Part shown: positions 43,830 through 53,493 of the stretch, in pieces
Numbering within the stretch: position 1 is the first letter of the stretch
Layout of the letters: every line of letters starts with the position of its first letter
DNA from: Treponema medium
Lineage (GTDB): Bacteria; Spirochaetota; Spirochaetia; Treponematales; Treponemataceae
NCBI RefSeq assembly: GCF_017161265.1
Contig: NZ_CP031393.1
Span: 620,001-684,000 of the forward strand
Direction: 5' to 3'
Length of the DNA: 64,000 bases
The notes under the pieces: model-generated
What the model was told of the DNA's origin: nothing
The model's input: the letters and a program-made list of their open reading frames with translations, nothing else
Database searches by the model: none
Made by a program: the position numbers and the translations under genes

Positions 43830-43872
43830 TATGTAAAATGAGGATAATCTACTGCCCTGCTTGACTGCGCCT

Positions 43873-44736
43873 TTATTTTTCTATTGCCTTAAACAGCGCT
43901 TGATACTCCCTTGCATTTTCCGCTAAACAGACACACCAAAATTGCACATTCACTTCCGGATCGGATAAAGGAATAACGACTTTATTATCAGGGATGGCAT
44001 TATTGGTATTCGTAATATTTGTTATGAAAGAAGGCAATTTGCTGGCATATACAATTTCACGCAAAGCCGAAAGCTCGCTTTGTTCCAAAAACACTGCGTC
44101 AGGAATTTTTTGTTTACATACCGAATACCAAAAACCGATGTTATTGTGTATCAAGAGTTTTTCTCCGGCAAGGTCTTGCAGTTGCAGCGTTTTTCGTTTT
44201 GCAAGCTGATGTGAGACCGGCAAGACTACGGAAAGCTCTTCTCGAACAAAGGCTTTACAAATATAGCGTGGCGTTCCGTCAGGCTTTTTTTCTTCAAGCG
44301 GGTGGAGCAGTATAATCAGATTGTATGTTCCGTCATCAAGTCCGCGGATAAGTGATGCCTCTGTTTCCTGTAAATCGCTCTGTATTGTTTTACCGGTAAA
44401 AACTTTTGATGCGATCGGTGCCAATTCCCACATTGGAGCCGGAGCAATCGAGCCGAAAGAAAAATTGCGCAGTCTGCGGTCTGCTTCTCGAACAGCACCA
44501 ATCATATCATCATGTGCAGAAACAACAACGTGTGCGTGCTGTGCTGCAAGGACACCTACCTCGGTAAGCGCAATATGATTTTTAGTACGACTAAAAAGCG
44601 GTACCCCAAGCTCGGCTTCCAAATTCTGCATAGAGCGGCTTAAAGCAGGCTGAGACGTGTGCACCATCTCTGCCGCTTTAGAAAGCGTTCCGTATTCTGC
44701 AAATGCCACAAGCTGCCGCAACTGATAAAGTTCCAT
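43873..44736 (-). CDS. LysR-family transcriptional regulator
   Basis: About 287 residues. The N-terminal winged HTH (LRQLVAFAEYGTLSKAAEMV, then TSQPALSRSMQNLEAELG) is a standard LysR domain; the rest is a periplasmic-binding-like effector domain. It is divergent from the aldo/keto-reductase/flavodoxin operon and probably controls it. I prefer ATG 44736 over 44754, since family homology begins MELYQL. TATACT (44748-44743) lies six bases before that ATG, suggesting a leaderless message. Confidence 0.85.
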   Translation of the reverse strand: MELYQLRQLVAFAEYGTLSKAAEMVHTSQPALSRSMQNLEAELGVPLFSRTKNHIALTEVGVLAAQHAHVVVSAHDDMIGAVREADRRLRNFSFGSIAPAPMWELAPIASKVFTGKTIQSDLQETEASLIRGLDDGTYNLIILLHPLEEKKPDGTPRYICKAFVREELSVVLPVSHQLAKRKTLQLQDLAGEKLLIHNNIGFWYSVCKQKIPDAVFLEQSELSALREIVYASKLPSFITNITNTNNAIPDNKVVIPLSDPEVNVQFWCVCLAENAREYQALFKAIEK

Positions 44737-44852
44737 AGGTATAGTATATCTCACTATGCACTTCTGATATAGCGCCTTGCAAAACTTTTATTGTACATAG
44801 TTTACTCTCTTTGCTATATTGAAAACAGCCAAATACACTAAGGAGGAAAACG

Positions 44853-45709
<857 letters not shown>

Positions 45710-45728
45710 TGTATCGGAGGTGATGATA

Positions 45729-46829
45729 ATGAATAGAACAAAGAAAACAGGTCATGCGCTTATTCTAAAATGTACCCTGTGCGGAGTGCTGTTATCGGCC
45801 GGGTTGTTACTATCATTAACAGGATGTGCAACAACAAATCACAACAATCTTGTGATTGCAAAACAGGGGATGTTTTCCTCAGGCGGAATCGTGGTGCGTT
45901 CAGCAGGAGTGTTCAACCCTGAAAATCAATGGGAGGCAAGCGGATCCGGACAAACAACACATGCGGATCACGCAAATGTATTGTATCAAATTCCGGCGGT
46001 GGAAACAGAACTTCCGATGGTGTTCTTACACGGTTATGGACAGTCCCGTATGGGTTGGATGACAACACCGGACGGGCGTGAAGGCTGGAGCAATCTTTTT
46101 TTGAAAAAAGGACACAGTATTTTTTTAATTGATGAACCGCGCCGGGGTGAAGCGGGACAGAGTTCGGTCGGCGGAACCATCAGCACAAAGACATTGGATC
46201 AGAGGTGGTATACACAGTTTAGAATCGGTCGATGGGAAAACGGACGCTCTGTAGTCAATACAGGGTCTCAATTTCCGAACGATGATGCATCGGTGGATCA
46301 GTTTTTCCGGCAGATGACACCCGATACCGGTATGAAATCGGATATGGGGGCTGACTTTGATAACGAAATGGTTGCAAAAGCTGTAGCCGCAACGATTGAC
46401 AGGGTCTTTGCAATGACAGGTAAAAAATCAATTTTAGTAACACATTCCCAAGGTGGCGGACCGGGATGGACGGCAGCAAAATACACCGATCATATTGCTG
46501 CAATTGTCGCAGTTGAACCGGGTGGAGCACCAGGAACAGACAGCGAAGATTTTAAAGCAGTGCTTTCTAAAAAAATACCAGTAACATTCTATTTCGGCGA
46601 CTATATTGATAACGGTGATTCTAAGATTCAAGCGACCGGAATGTGGCAGATGATGCGTAGGATGTGCTATTCATTTGCGGAAAGCTATCGAGCACAAGGC
46701 GGAGACGCAACGGTTATCGACCTTCCGAAAGTAGGTATCACCGGTAATAGTCACTTTCTGTTCCAAGAATTGAATAACAAAGAAATTGCAGATCATGTTG
46801 AAACATGGTTGAAAACAAGGGGGTTATGA
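45729..46829 (+). CDS. Alpha/beta-hydrolase lipoprotein
   Basis: About 366 residues. The signal peptide ends LLSLTGC, so it is a lipoprotein. The fold motifs are VFLHGYGQSRMGW (oxyanion), THSQGGGPGW (nucleophile Ser) and GNSHFLFQE (catalytic His). The substrate is unknown; similar proteins act as esterases or lactonases. Start chosen at 45729, eight bases from GGAGG; two earlier in-frame start codons overlap the ribosome site. It overlaps the next gene by four bases (ATGA), showing translational coupling. Confidence 0.8.
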   Translation: MNRTKKTGHALILKCTLCGVLLSAGLLLSLTGCATTNHNNLVIAKQGMFSSGGIVVRSAGVFNPENQWEASGSGQTTHADHANVLYQIPAVETELPMVFLHGYGQSRMGWMTTPDGREGWSNLFLKKGHSIFLIDEPRRGEAGQSSVGGTISTKTLDQRWYTQFRIGRWENGRSVVNTGSQFPNDDASVDQFFRQMTPDTGMKSDMGADFDNEMVAKAVAATIDRVFAMTGKKSILVTHSQGGGPGWTAAKYTDHIAAIVAVEPGGAPGTDSEDFKAVLSKKIPVTFYFGDYIDNGDSKIQATGMWQMMRRMCYSFAESYRAQGGDATVIDLPKVGITGNSHFLFQELNNKEIADHVETWLKTRGL

Positions 46830-47419
46830 TGATGAAATCGATGAAAAAATGTGCGGCGGTTTTTGCCGCTGCGGCAGTGTTTTTTACGGCGGCTGTTTCC
46901 GCCTTTGCCGCGGACGACAATACGCGAAACGCTAAAAAAGTACTGGTCGTTTATTATTCGGCGACCGGCACAACCGGGCGCTTGGCGAACATAATCGCAA
47001 AAGAAACCGGAGCGGATTTGTTTGCGTTAAAGCCGAAAAAGCCTTATACGTCGGCGGATTTGAATTGGACCGATAAAAACAGCCGTGTCGTTAAGGAACA
47101 CGAAAAGGGTGCAGCCAATGTTTCGGTAGAACTTGAAACCGCAAAGATACCGAATTTCGAATCCTACGATACCGTTTTTATCGGCTATCCGATTTGGTGG
47201 AGCGAAGCTTCGTGGGTTGTGGACGGCTTTGTTAAAAATAACAATTTTACGGGCAAAAACGTGATTGCGTTCTGTACGTCGATATCGACCGGAACGGGCG
47301 AAAGCCGGAAACGGCTTGAAAGACTTGCGAAAACCGGCAATTGGATCGCGGGCGAACGCTTCCCGAGCAGTTTTACCGAAACTGCCGTAAAAACATGGCT
47401 CAAAGGGCTGGGACTGTAA
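46826..47419 (+). CDS. Exported flavodoxin-like protein
   Basis: About 197 residues. A Sec signal peptide (MKKCAAVFAAAAVFFTAAVS, cleavage near AFA-ADD) precedes a flavodoxin domain: phosphate-binding loop YYSATGTTGRLA, GYPIWWSEASW and CTSISTGTGES, the aromatic and phosphate contacts for FMN. Flavodoxins usually act in the cytoplasm, so an exported one implies periplasmic or surface electron transfer, as in anaerobic reductases, or a quinone-reductase-like role. It overlaps the preceding hydrolase gene and is a close paralogue of 48758-49357. Confidence 0.85.
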   Translation: MMMKSMKKCAAVFAAAAVFFTAAVSAFAADDNTRNAKKVLVVYYSATGTTGRLANIIAKETGADLFALKPKKPYTSADLNWTDKNSRVVKEHEKGAANVSVELETAKIPNFESYDTVFIGYPIWWSEASWVVDGFVKNNNFTGKNVIAFCTSISTGTGESRKRLERLAKTGNWIAGERFPSSFTETAVKTWLKGLGL

Positions 47420-47455
47420 TTCAAGAAACAGCTTATAGAAATTAAGGAGGCTATT

Positions 47456-47935
47456 ATGGCAAAGAAACTGGTGGCATTTTTCAGCGCGTCGGGAATAACG
47501 GCTAAGGCGGCTCGCATATTGGCGGAAGCTGCAGGAGCAGATTTGTATGAAATAAAGCCGGCAGTTCCGTATACAAAAGCGGATTTGGACTGGATGGATA
47601 AAAAATCGCGCAGCACATTGGAAATGAAAGACAAAAATTCGCGCCCCGCTATTGCGGACACCGATGCACACATCGCCGATTATGATTTAATTTTTATCGG
47701 CTTTCCGATTTGGTGGTATATCGCTCCGACAATCATCAACACCTTTCTTGAACGCTATGATTTTACCGGTAAGAAAATCGTTCTTTTTGCCACATCGGGC
47801 GGAAGCGGTTTCGGGAAGGCCGTCGCCAACTTGCAGACGAGTGCACCGAATGCAAAAATCGTGGAAGGCAAATTATTGAATGGACGGCTGAGCAAGGATA
47901 CACTTGCCGAGTGGGCGAAAGGGCTTGGTTTATAA
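47456..47935 (+). CDS. Flavodoxin, cytoplasmic
   Basis: A 159-residue flavodoxin without signal peptide. [20 protein letters not shown] is the FMN phosphate loop, then [11 protein letters not shown] and [13 protein letters not shown]. It is shorter and distinct from the two exported paralogues in the same operon. Strong ribosome site AAGGAGG. The last base of its stop codon is the first base of the next ATG (TAATG). Confidence 0.88.
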   Translation: MAKKLVAFFSASGITAKAARILAEAAGADLYEIKPAVPYTKADLDWMDKKSRSTLEMKDKNSRPAIADTDAHIADYDLIFIGFPIWWYIAPTIINTFLERYDFTGKKIVLFATSGGSGFGKAVANLQTSAPNAKIVEGKLLNGRLSKDTLAEWAKGLGL

Positions 47936-48729
47936 TGAAAACGGCAACAGGACTTTTTCTTTGCTTTTTTCTTGCCGCCGGCTGTTACGCGCAAGACGAC
48001 TTCGTAACGGCCGGAACCGAAACGCGGCGCGGCTTTCTCGTCGATAACGTATTGCATTCCGCTCGTTTCGGCGACATTCATTTTTCAAGTTATGTGCCGA
48101 AAGAATACGATGGAAGCAGGCCGTACGCTTTGTTTATAACACTGCCGGGATGGGGTGGTCTGTACTTTCAAGGCATCGGTATAAACATTATGCAAGAAGA
48201 TTTCGGTCTTACCGCACGTGACCATAATAACGAGATGATTATCATCGCTCCCCAGCTGAATGACTGGGGAGAAACAAGTGCTAATCAAACAATTGCGTTA
48301 ACAGAATATCTGCTAAGGTATTACACTATCGACCCAAAAAAGGTATATCTCGAAGGGTATTCCGGAGGCGGTGAAACCGGATCCATCATAATCGGCAAAC
48401 GTCCTGAATTGTATGCGGCTTTTTTACATGTCAGTTCCAAATGGAGCGGAAAAATAGAGACCATTGTAAATGCAAAAACGGCTATCTATATGGTTACAGG
48501 ACGTAACGATAGCTATTACGGCTCCCAATCGGTGTCCGAAACGTATCGAAAGTTGTACGGGCTGTACCGTAAAAAAGGCTTGCAGAAAAAAGACATTGAT
48601 AGTGTTCTTGTACTGGACTTAAAAGAAAATGAATACTTTAGGCAACGCGGATATGCCGACCCCCACGCGGGTGGTGTAAGTTTTGCAAAGGAGTCCGCTA
48701 TTATGGGCTGGTTATTTAAAGTTCGATAA
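47935..48729 (+). CDS. Exported prolyl-oligopeptidase-like alpha/beta hydrolase
   Basis: 264 residues. The signal peptide ends LAAGCYAQ, with a Cys suited to lipidation. Motifs: LFITLPGWGG, VYLEGYSGGGETGS (nucleophile Ser) and DPHAGGVSFAK (His). This resembles PHB depolymerase/feruloyl-esterase-like hydrolases. I start it at 47935, the coupled ATG, not at an earlier codon within the flavodoxin gene. Confidence 0.75.
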   Translation: MKTATGLFLCFFLAAGCYAQDDFVTAGTETRRGFLVDNVLHSARFGDIHFSSYVPKEYDGSRPYALFITLPGWGGLYFQGIGINIMQEDFGLTARDHNNEMIIIAPQLNDWGETSANQTIALTEYLLRYYTIDPKKVYLEGYSGGGETGSIIIGKRPELYAAFLHVSSKWSGKIETIVNAKTAIYMVTGRNDSYYGSQSVSETYRKLYGLYRKKGLQKKDIDSVLVLDLKENEYFRQRGYADPHAGGVSFAKESAIMGWLFKVR

Positions 48730-48757
48730 AAAGCGGTAATATAAATGGAGGTGAAAG

Positions 48758-49357
48758 ATGAAGTTCACACAGAAAATGATGGCAGTATTTGCTGTTGCGG
48801 CAGTACTTTTAGCGATGGGTGTCCCTGCTTGTGCTGTTCCGGGTAGTCCCGCAAATACTACGGTCAATGCGAAAAAAGTACTGGTGGTCTATTATTCGGC
48901 AACCGGTACAACAGAACGTTTGGCAAAGATTATTGCACAGGAGACGAAAGCTGATACGTTTGTAATAAGACCGAAACAGCCTTACACATCGGCAGATTTG
49001 AATTGGAATAATAAAAACAGCCGTGTTGTTCAAGAACATGAAATGGGTGTTGACAAAGTGTCTGTAACGCTTGAGTCAACAACAGTCCCGAATTTTGAAA
49101 GCTATGACACCGTTTTTATCGGTTATCCGATTTGGTGGCGAGAAGCCTCATGGGTTGTGGATGAGTTTGTCAAAAACAATAATTTTACCGGCAAGAGCGT
49201 GGTCACATTTTGTACTTCCATTTCGACCGGTACGGGTGAAAGCCGGAAACGTCTTGAAAAACTTGCCAAAACCGGTAATTGGGTGACAGGTGAACGGTTC
49301 CCCAGCAGCTTTAGCGAGGTAAGTGTAAAGGCATGGCTGAAAGGTTTAGGTTTTTAA
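48758..49357 (+). CDS. Exported flavodoxin-like protein, second copy
   Basis: 199 residues with a Sec signal peptide (MKFTQKMMAVFAVAAVLLAM, cleavage near ACA-VPG), then the same flavodoxin domain as 46826-47419: YYSATGTTERLAKIIA, GYPIWWREASW, CTSISTGTGES. The mature domains are very similar while the signal peptides differ, pointing to tandem duplication followed by divergence. GGAGGTG ribosome site. Confidence 0.85.
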   Translation: MKFTQKMMAVFAVAAVLLAMGVPACAVPGSPANTTVNAKKVLVVYYSATGTTERLAKIIAQETKADTFVIRPKQPYTSADLNWNNKNSRVVQEHEMGVDKVSVTLESTTVPNFESYDTVFIGYPIWWREASWVVDEFVKNNNFTGKSVVTFCTSISTGTGESRKRLEKLAKTGNWVTGERFPSSFSEVSVKAWLKGLGF

Positions 49358-49366
49358 GGTAGACCG

Positions 49367-50374
49367 ATGTGTGGGATGAAGAAGCTGTTTCCTCTGTTAT
49401 GCAGTCTGTTCCTTTCGTTATCTTGTACGGCACAAACGGCGGAGCAAGGCGGCAGTGTAAAAACTACCGACATCGCATCGGGAGGACGGATGAAAGTTGA
49501 AGATATTACCGCGCAAACCGTGATTGACCGCGTTATCGCCGATACTGGTTTTTCTCCGTGGGGTAGGCTGCTCTTCCCAGCGGATTCAGGTTATTGGAGC
49601 GGAGCGACACTCGGCACTTTGCAGTTGAGATGGTACAGCCATATCGATGCAGCAAAGACGGTAGAGATCATCCGTTATTTTAAAGCTCAAACCCTCCGGG
49701 GCGAGCCGGTCTTTTTCGATATCTACACGGAAGCGGAAAAACAGCGCGATCCGCGAAAACGGAATACCGGACTCTTTTTCTTTCGTGGTAAGAAAGGTGC
49801 AAAAAGTGCAATCTGCAGTGCAGGCGGCGGCTTTGTATATGTCGGGGCAATGCATGACAGTTTCCCTCATGCACTGGAACTTTCCAAGCGCGGGTACAAT
49901 GCCTTTGCCCTCATCTATCGCCCCGGCTCGCAAACAGCCTGCGAAGATTTAGCTCGAGCGGTTGTCTTTATTCATGAACACGCTGGGGAATTGCAGCTCG
50001 ATTCCACAGATTATTCTCTGTGGGGCGGTTCAGCGGGTGCGCGGATGGCAGCATGGCTCGGCAGTTTGGGGACGGAACGATTCGGCGAAAAAAAATACCC
50101 GCGTCCAGCTGCCGTCATCATGCAGTACACAGGACTTTCGGAAGTGCACGGTAACGAACCGCCGACATACGCCTGTGTCGGAACCGCAGATGGTATCTCA
50201 AGTTTTCGGGTGATGGAAGATCGCATCCAGCGGATCAAATCGAACGGAACCGACGCGGAAATAGAAATCTTTGAAGGCTTGCCGCACGGGTTTGGCTTGG
50301 GAACCGGCACAGTTGCCGAAGGGTGGATCGATAACGCGGTACAAGTTTGGGAGCGGAACATTCAAAAGCGGTAA
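49367..50374 (+). CDS. Exported alpha/beta hydrolase (esterase/lipase-like)
   Basis: 335 residues. The signal peptide ends LSLSCTAQ, likely a lipoprotein. LWGGSAGARMAAWLG holds the nucleophile Ser in a GxSxG motif, and FEGLPHGFGLG the catalytic His, as in acetyl-esterase-type (BD-FAE) hydrolases. AAGGT precedes the ATG at 49367; ATG 49376 is an alternative. It is the third hydrolase of the operon. Bases 50426-50441 downstream hold a fragment of the CGACGC repeat. Confidence 0.75.
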   Translation: MCGMKKLFPLLCSLFLSLSCTAQTAEQGGSVKTTDIASGGRMKVEDITAQTVIDRVIADTGFSPWGRLLFPADSGYWSGATLGTLQLRWYSHIDAAKTVEIIRYFKAQTLRGEPVFFDIYTEAEKQRDPRKRNTGLFFFRGKKGAKSAICSAGGGFVYVGAMHDSFPHALELSKRGYNAFALIYRPGSQTACEDLARAVVFIHEHAGELQLDSTDYSLWGGSAGARMAAWLGSLGTERFGEKKYPRPAAVIMQYTGLSEVHGNEPPTYACVGTADGISSFRVMEDRIQRIKSNGTDAEIEIFEGLPHGFGLGTGTVAEGWIDNAVQVWERNIQKR

Positions 50375-50476
50375 TCTTTTGAATGTTCCGAATGATGGGT
50401 ATATTATCACCGTTTCAAAATTTCAATCAACACCCCCGACGCAGGGGATAATCTTTGTACGAATGAAGGAAGCTAT

Positions 50477-50995
50477 ATGAAAAAATTGACCATTCTTATG
50501 ATGCCGATTTTTACGTGCGTGCTATCTTGCACCTCAGCGGAGACAAAAATGACTACATTGTTACAAAATTATACAGTAACAACAGCTATTCCCAAGGCGT
50601 ATTTTTCTACTGCCGCAAAACAGGGAACAGTGCATCTGATTGAGTATGCTACCTATGATTACACTCAAGCCGCCCGCCCGGCAATTACAAAGAAAGCATA
50701 CGTTTATCTTCCTTACGGGTATAACGCGGATGATATAAAAGGCTATAATACTCTGTTTTATATGCACGGGTGGACTGGGATAGCCGGTGAACTGTTTACA
50801 ATAGGGAACGGTTTTATCAAAAATATGTTCGATGTTATGATTGAAAAAGGGGATATTCAGCCGCTCATCATTGTTGCTGCAACATTTGATAATGATAATG
50901 CCCCACAGGATTTTTCACGCAGTGTTGATGAACTGGGGATATTTCATCATGATTTCCGGAATGCGAGCCGAGTTTTCAAGTTGCCTATCAAATAA
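50477..50995 (+). pseudogene. Truncated exported esterase
   Basis: 172 codons. The signal peptide ends CVLSCTS. The middle (KKAYVYLPYGYNADDIKGYN, LFYMHGWTG) matches the N-terminal part of esterase-D-like feruloyl esterases, which continue after FHHDFRN with the nucleophile region. Here the frame ends 12 codons after that point, so the catalytic Ser and His are missing. The gene looks 3'-truncated and is followed at once by a hairpin terminator. Confidence 0.7.
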
Positions 50996-50997
50996 AA

Positions 50998-51035
50998 AAG
51001 GAGATTCCAAAAGCCTATTGCTTTGAAATCTCCTT
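50998..51035. terminator. Hairpin terminator between convergent genes
   Basis: AAGGAGATT pairs with AATCTCCTT, with a partly paired CAAAAG/CTTTG inside. It lies between the end of the redox/hydrolase operon (plus) and dps (minus). Confidence 0.6.
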
Positions 51036-51068
51036 GTGTGTTGCTTTTAATCTTAAAGCGGTGTTTTT

Positions 51069-51509
51069 TTAGCTCTGATATGCTTTCAGCATCCATGCCA
51101 ATTTTTGATATTCTTTGGTATAGCCGTTGAACATATCAGCTGTAACGCCGTCACCTTCTTTTTCGGCAAGTTCGACGATTTCTTTTGAATCTTTAATCCA
51201 ATAGTCGGTATCGGAAACGAGAGCGTGAATAACCGCATCGGTTGATTTGGGACCGTCTTCCAATTCTTTAATCATCGCAATTGCCAGTGCTTCTTTCATA
51301 CTGGAAACGGGGTTGCCGCCAAGTGCGAGAATTCGTTCTGCAACTTCGTCGAGAATATCACCCGCTTCGTCATACAATTCTTCAAGTTTTGCATGAAGGG
51401 TAAAAAAGTGACTTCCCTTCAAGTTCCAATGTAGGTTATGCTTTTTGACATAATCAACCAGTTGATTTGCAAGATACAGATTTAATTTCTTTTCCATTTC
51501 TTTTGTCAT
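51069..51509 (-). CDS. dps: Dps-family ferritin-like DNA-protection protein
   Basis: 146 residues. The conserved Dps ferroxidase signature is present: HNLHWNLKG (His, with Trp), then HAKLEELYDEAGDILDEVAE, which supplies the acidic ligands from the neighbouring subunit. Twelve subunits should form a cage that oxidises and stores iron with peroxide. GGAGAC upstream of the ATG. It is transcribed alone. Confidence 0.9.
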   Translation of the reverse strand: MTKEMEKKLNLYLANQLVDYVKKHNLHWNLKGSHFFTLHAKLEELYDEAGDILDEVAERILALGGNPVSSMKEALAIAMIKELEDGPKSTDAVIHALVSDTDYWIKDSKEIVELAEKEGDGVTADMFNGYTKEYQKLAWMLKAYQS

Positions 51510-51678
51510 AATTGTCTCCTATTAAAAGATGTATGTTTTGCACTTCTAAAGAAATACATTATCATCTTTGTATTAAAAAAATACATAAAAAAACGGCAAT
51601 CGTCAACAAAATTCGTCGTAATAGACTTCTGTGTTGCATAATAATCAAAGTTCTTTTAACAAGCATACTATCTGCAAA

Positions 51679-51900
51679 TTATGTAAGCGGCGAGCGAGCG
51701 ATCGGCAAAACGGCGTTTTTTGAGCGTGCATACCTTTGCAGCCATCGTTTTACGGGAACTGTCCAATCATTTTCATGGGTACCCTCTAAAAGAAAGCGTT
51801 CAAACAAGAAGTGAATGTGTGATCTCACTTTTTGTTTGATCTGCTCAGAAAGTGTTTCGTCGGAGACATCGTTTGTTGTACTATCACATATATCAATCAC
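51679..51900 (-). CDS. Small hypothetical protein, 73 residues
   Basis: A charged, probably helical protein (VRSHIHFLFERFLLEGTHEN, then DWTVPVKRWLQRYARS). It vaguely recalls small DUF2934-like proteins, but I do not assign it. It starts at GTG with GAGGT four bases upstream, which is the main reason to keep it. It is divergent from ctpA. Confidence 0.4.
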   Translation of the reverse strand: MIDICDSTTNDVSDETLSEQIKQKVRSHIHFLFERFLLEGTHENDWTVPVKRWLQRYARSKNAVLPIARSPLT

Positions 51901-51982
51901 TTTACCTCATTTAAATATGCGAACAAAGATACAAAATCGCTAAAGGCTTGACAATTTCTCAATATAATAGAAAATATTTTCT

Positions 51983-53476
51983 ATGAAACCTCGAAAAATT
52001 TGGATTATTACCTGTTTATTCTCCGTTATTCTCATTTCTACCGTATCGTATGCACCGTCTATCTTTGCCCAATCTCAGCAGGATCGGACGCAAAGTACGA
52101 TACCGTATATGCAATACCTGCAATACTTAAATGAGGCGCTTCAACGCTATTATGTCGATGAGGTAAATCCGGAGGTACTCTTTCAGGGCGCCGCGGAAGG
52201 AATGCTCAATGCACTCAAAGACCCGTATACTATGTATATCGACAACGGCAGTCTAACCGGCGTCGGGTTGCAGGATACCACAACCGGCTACTTCGGCGGC
52301 ATCGGTATTACCTTTACCAAGCCTACCGCTTCGGCAGCTGAACGCCCATCCTATATTGAAGTTGCGTCTGCCCTCGAAGGAACCCCTGCGTGGAAAGCAG
52401 GCATTCAGGCGGACGACCTCATTACCGAAATCGAAGGAGAATCCACCATCGAGATGACGCAGGCGGATGTCGTGGCAAAGCTCCGCGGCAAAATCGGTAC
52501 CTCCGTTACCGTAACCGTCCGACGCGGAAAGAATATGGAATTTCCGGTTAAACTAGTGCGGGCACGGATTGAAGTTCCAACCATTAAATACATAAAGCTT
52601 GATAAAGATATCGGTTATATCCGCCTGATAGAATTTAATCCGAATAGCAGCCGCCGCATACGGGAAGCAATGGAAAGTCTACAAGCGGAAGGCGTAACCA
52701 AATTGGTACTCGATCTCCGAAATAATCCGGGGGGACTTATTGATGCGGCGGTCGATACGGCGAGCCTTTTTATCAAAGAAGGATTGATTGTTTCGACAAA
52801 ATCGCGCATTCCTCAGTACAACCTTGAGTTTAACACAAACGCTGCAATCGATGCGGTATTTGCGGATGTGCCGCTTGTTGTACTTATCAATAAAGGTTCC
52901 GCAAGCGCCTCGGAGATATTGGCGGGAGCCTTAAAGGACTATAAGCGCGCATACCTCGTCGGGGAAACCAGCTACGGAAAAGGTTCCGTGCAGCAGATCT
53001 TCAATTTGACACAAAAAGATTCCTTTAAGATGACGACTTCGCGCTATTATACACCGAGCGACGCAAACATCGACAAAACCGGCATTAAACCGGACAAAGA
53101 AGCGGTGCTATTCCCGCCGTTATCGGCAGATGACGAAAAACAGCTGGAAAAACTGTTCAAAGATGAAAAACTTTCCAACTTTGTCAAGAAGAACAAGGAT
53201 TTAACCGCAGTACAAATTACCCGATATGCGGAAACGCTCGCAAAAGAATATTCCCTGAACAAAGAATTGCTCCGCATTCTGATTCGGCAGGAATATAATA
53301 GAACTCACACCGCACCCGCGGCTGATATTGAATATGACGCGCCGCTGCAAGAAGCTGTCAAAATTCTTAAAAGCGGAACCTTGCCGCAACTACTGCGAAA
53401 CAGCAAAACTGTACGTCAAATGCAGGACGAAGCAGCTCAAGAAAAAGCCGCAGCCGAGTTGAAGAAAGCTTCATAA
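51983..53476 (+). CDS. ctpA: C-terminal processing protease, S41 family
   Basis: 497 residues. An N-terminal signal/anchor, a short helical region, a PDZ domain (about 95-190, with GGIGITF and AGIQADDLI) and an S41 protease core with the catalytic SASASEIL serine and GKGSVQ lysine. It trims or degrades periplasmic proteins. TATAAT (51963-51968) lies 14 bases before the ATG and no ribosome site is seen, giving a very short leader. The rsmE and wecG genes follow closely on the same strand. Confidence 0.9.
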   Translation: MKPRKIWIITCLFSVILISTVSYAPSIFAQSQQDRTQSTIPYMQYLQYLNEALQRYYVDEVNPEVLFQGAAEGMLNALKDPYTMYIDNGSLTGVGLQDTTTGYFGGIGITFTKPTASAAERPSYIEVASALEGTPAWKAGIQADDLITEIEGESTIEMTQADVVAKLRGKIGTSVTVTVRRGKNMEFPVKLVRARIEVPTIKYIKLDKDIGYIRLIEFNPNSSRRIREAMESLQAEGVTKLVLDLRNNPGGLIDAAVDTASLFIKEGLIVSTKSRIPQYNLEFNTNAAIDAVFADVPLVVLINKGSASASEILAGALKDYKRAYLVGETSYGKGSVQQIFNLTQKDSFKMTTSRYYTPSDANIDKTGIKPDKEAVLFPPLSADDEKQLEKLFKDEKLSNFVKKNKDLTAVQITRYAETLAKEYSLNKELLRILIRQEYNRTHTAPAADIEYDAPLQEAVKILKSGTLPQLLRNSKTVRQMQDEAAQEKAAAELKKAS

Positions 53477-53493
53477 ATCGGTATTACGAAGCG

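Noticed and set aside
51948-51968. TTGACA and TATAAT upstream of ctpA as a promoter pair
   Set aside because: The spacer is only nine bases, too short for sigma-70. The TATAAT may still act with another -35.
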